In this document: positions 63,510-64,000 of the stretch, one piece after another
Position numbering within the stretch: the first letter of the stretch is position 1
Layout of the letters: each line of letters starts with the position of its first letter
Assembly (NCBI GenBank): GCA_019638395.1
Contig: JAHBTX010000003.1
Span: 1 to 64,000, forward strand
Reading direction: 5' to 3'
Source of the DNA: Cyclobacteriaceae bacterium
GTDB lineage: Bacteria; Bacteroidota; Bacteroidia; Cytophagales; Cyclobacteriaceae
Length of the DNA stretch: 64,000 nucleotides
Notes under the pieces: generated by a model
Databases searched by the model: none
The model's input: only the letters and a program-made list of their open reading frames with translations
What the model was told of the DNA's origin: nothing
Position numbers and translations under genes: made by a program

Positions 63510-64000
63510 ATGGCAAGAGATCTTAAATACACCCGTAATATTGGTATTGCTGCGCACATTGATGCCGGCAAAACCACCACCACCGAACGTATTCTCTACT
63601 ATGCAGGTGTAAACCACAAAATTGGCGAGGTGCACGAAGGTGCCGCTACCATGGACTGGATGGCACAAGAGCAAGAGCGTGGTATTACCATTACCTCTGC
63701 AGCTACTACCGTGCATTGGAAATACCGCAATCAAGAGTACCACGTCAACATTATCGATACTCCTGGGCACGTTGACTTTACCGTAGAGGTAAACCGTTCC
63801 CTTCGTGTGTTAGATGGTTTGGTGTTTTTGTTCAGTTCTGTTGATGGCGTTGAACCACAATCAGAAACCAACTGGCGTTTGGCCGACAATTATAAAGTTG
63901 CCCGCATCGGATTTGTTAACAAAATGGACCGTTCAGGTGCTGACTTTTTGGGTGTTTGTAAACAGGTAAAAGAAAAATTAGGTAGCAAGGCGGTGGCATT
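63510..64000 (+). CDS. fusA: translation elongation factor G, 5' part (gene continues past the window)
   Basis: The frame starts with ATG at 63510, six bases after rpsG, and stays open to the window edge (163 codons). It shows '[20 protein letters not shown]' (G1), switch region '[16 protein letters not shown]', '[13 protein letters not shown]' (G3) and '[10 protein letters not shown]' (G4), the EF-G GTPase domain. The rest of the protein lies outside. Confidence 0.97.
   Translation, partial: MARDLKYTRNIGIAAHIDAGKTTTTERILYYAGVNHKIGEVHEGAATMDWMAQEQERGITITSAATTVHWKYRNQEYHVNIIDTPGHVDFTVEVNRSLRVLDGLVFLFSSVDGVEPQSETNWRLADNYKVARIGFVNKMDRSGADFLGVCKQVKEKLGSKAVA

Overview
The window looks like chromosome of a Bacteroidota bacterium, most likely of the Cytophagales. 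The evidence is a type IX secretion sorting domain, DUF2723, GWxTD and DUF5686 proteins, promoters of the TTTG-N19-TAnnTTTG type, few Shine-Dalgarno sequences, and the gene order tRNA-Tyr/Gly/Thr-tuf-tRNA-Trp-secE-nusG-rplKAJL-rpoBC-DUF3467-rpsL-rpsG-fusA. I cannot name the genus.

Region 1 (1-4330) is accessory DNA and the most unusual part. A tyrosine recombinase gene on the minus strand reads directly into an array of short gene cassettes, all on the same strand. The cassettes are separated by 135-bp foldable sites about 92% identical to each other. The two ends of each cassette match each other over about 16-18 bases (with two mismatches allowed in the second and third cassettes) and differ from those of the other cassettes, as expected if each cassette had been a circle carrying its own recombination site. 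This is integron logic, but the core is GTTGTRG instead of the classical GTTRRRY, the enzyme looks XerC/D-like without an evident IntI insertion, and integrase and cassettes point the same way. Cassette cargo is an outer-membrane barrel protein, a small secreted protein, and a two-gene cassette with a lipoprotein and an AlbA_2 (Schlafen-like) protein.

Region 2 (4340-18650) is mostly housekeeping: an ABC-2 exporter, recQ, kdsD-manC (sugar phosphate and GDP-mannose supply), rlmB, a GWxTD protein, a methyltransferase, a DUF2723 membrane protein and a TPR protein.

Region 3 (18667-34289) is a surface-polysaccharide locus: a polytopic membrane protein, a convergent glycosyltransferase, a frameshifted zinc-ribbon methyltransferase, a Wzm/Wzt-type ABC exporter, then a tightly overlapping run of methyltransferases and GT2/GT4 glycosyltransferases, a sugar-nucleotide SDR, and a 1175-residue PKD-repeat protein with a type IX sorting tail.

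Region 4 (34409-45793) holds an Lrp regulator overlapping a PyrR-like phosphoribosyltransferase, panB, icd, a DUF4143 ATPase with a palindromic promoter, a DUF5686 protein, ribH, a toxin-antitoxin pair with a frameshifted toxin, a TPR membrane protein, pdhA, recF and a DUF721 gene.

Region 5 (45838-64000) is the tRNA/tuf/RNA polymerase/ribosomal cluster. It is interrupted between tuf and tRNA-Trp by a lipoprotein gene carrying an in-frame stop and preceded by a G10 tract, and by a barrel protein gene. The window ends inside fusA.
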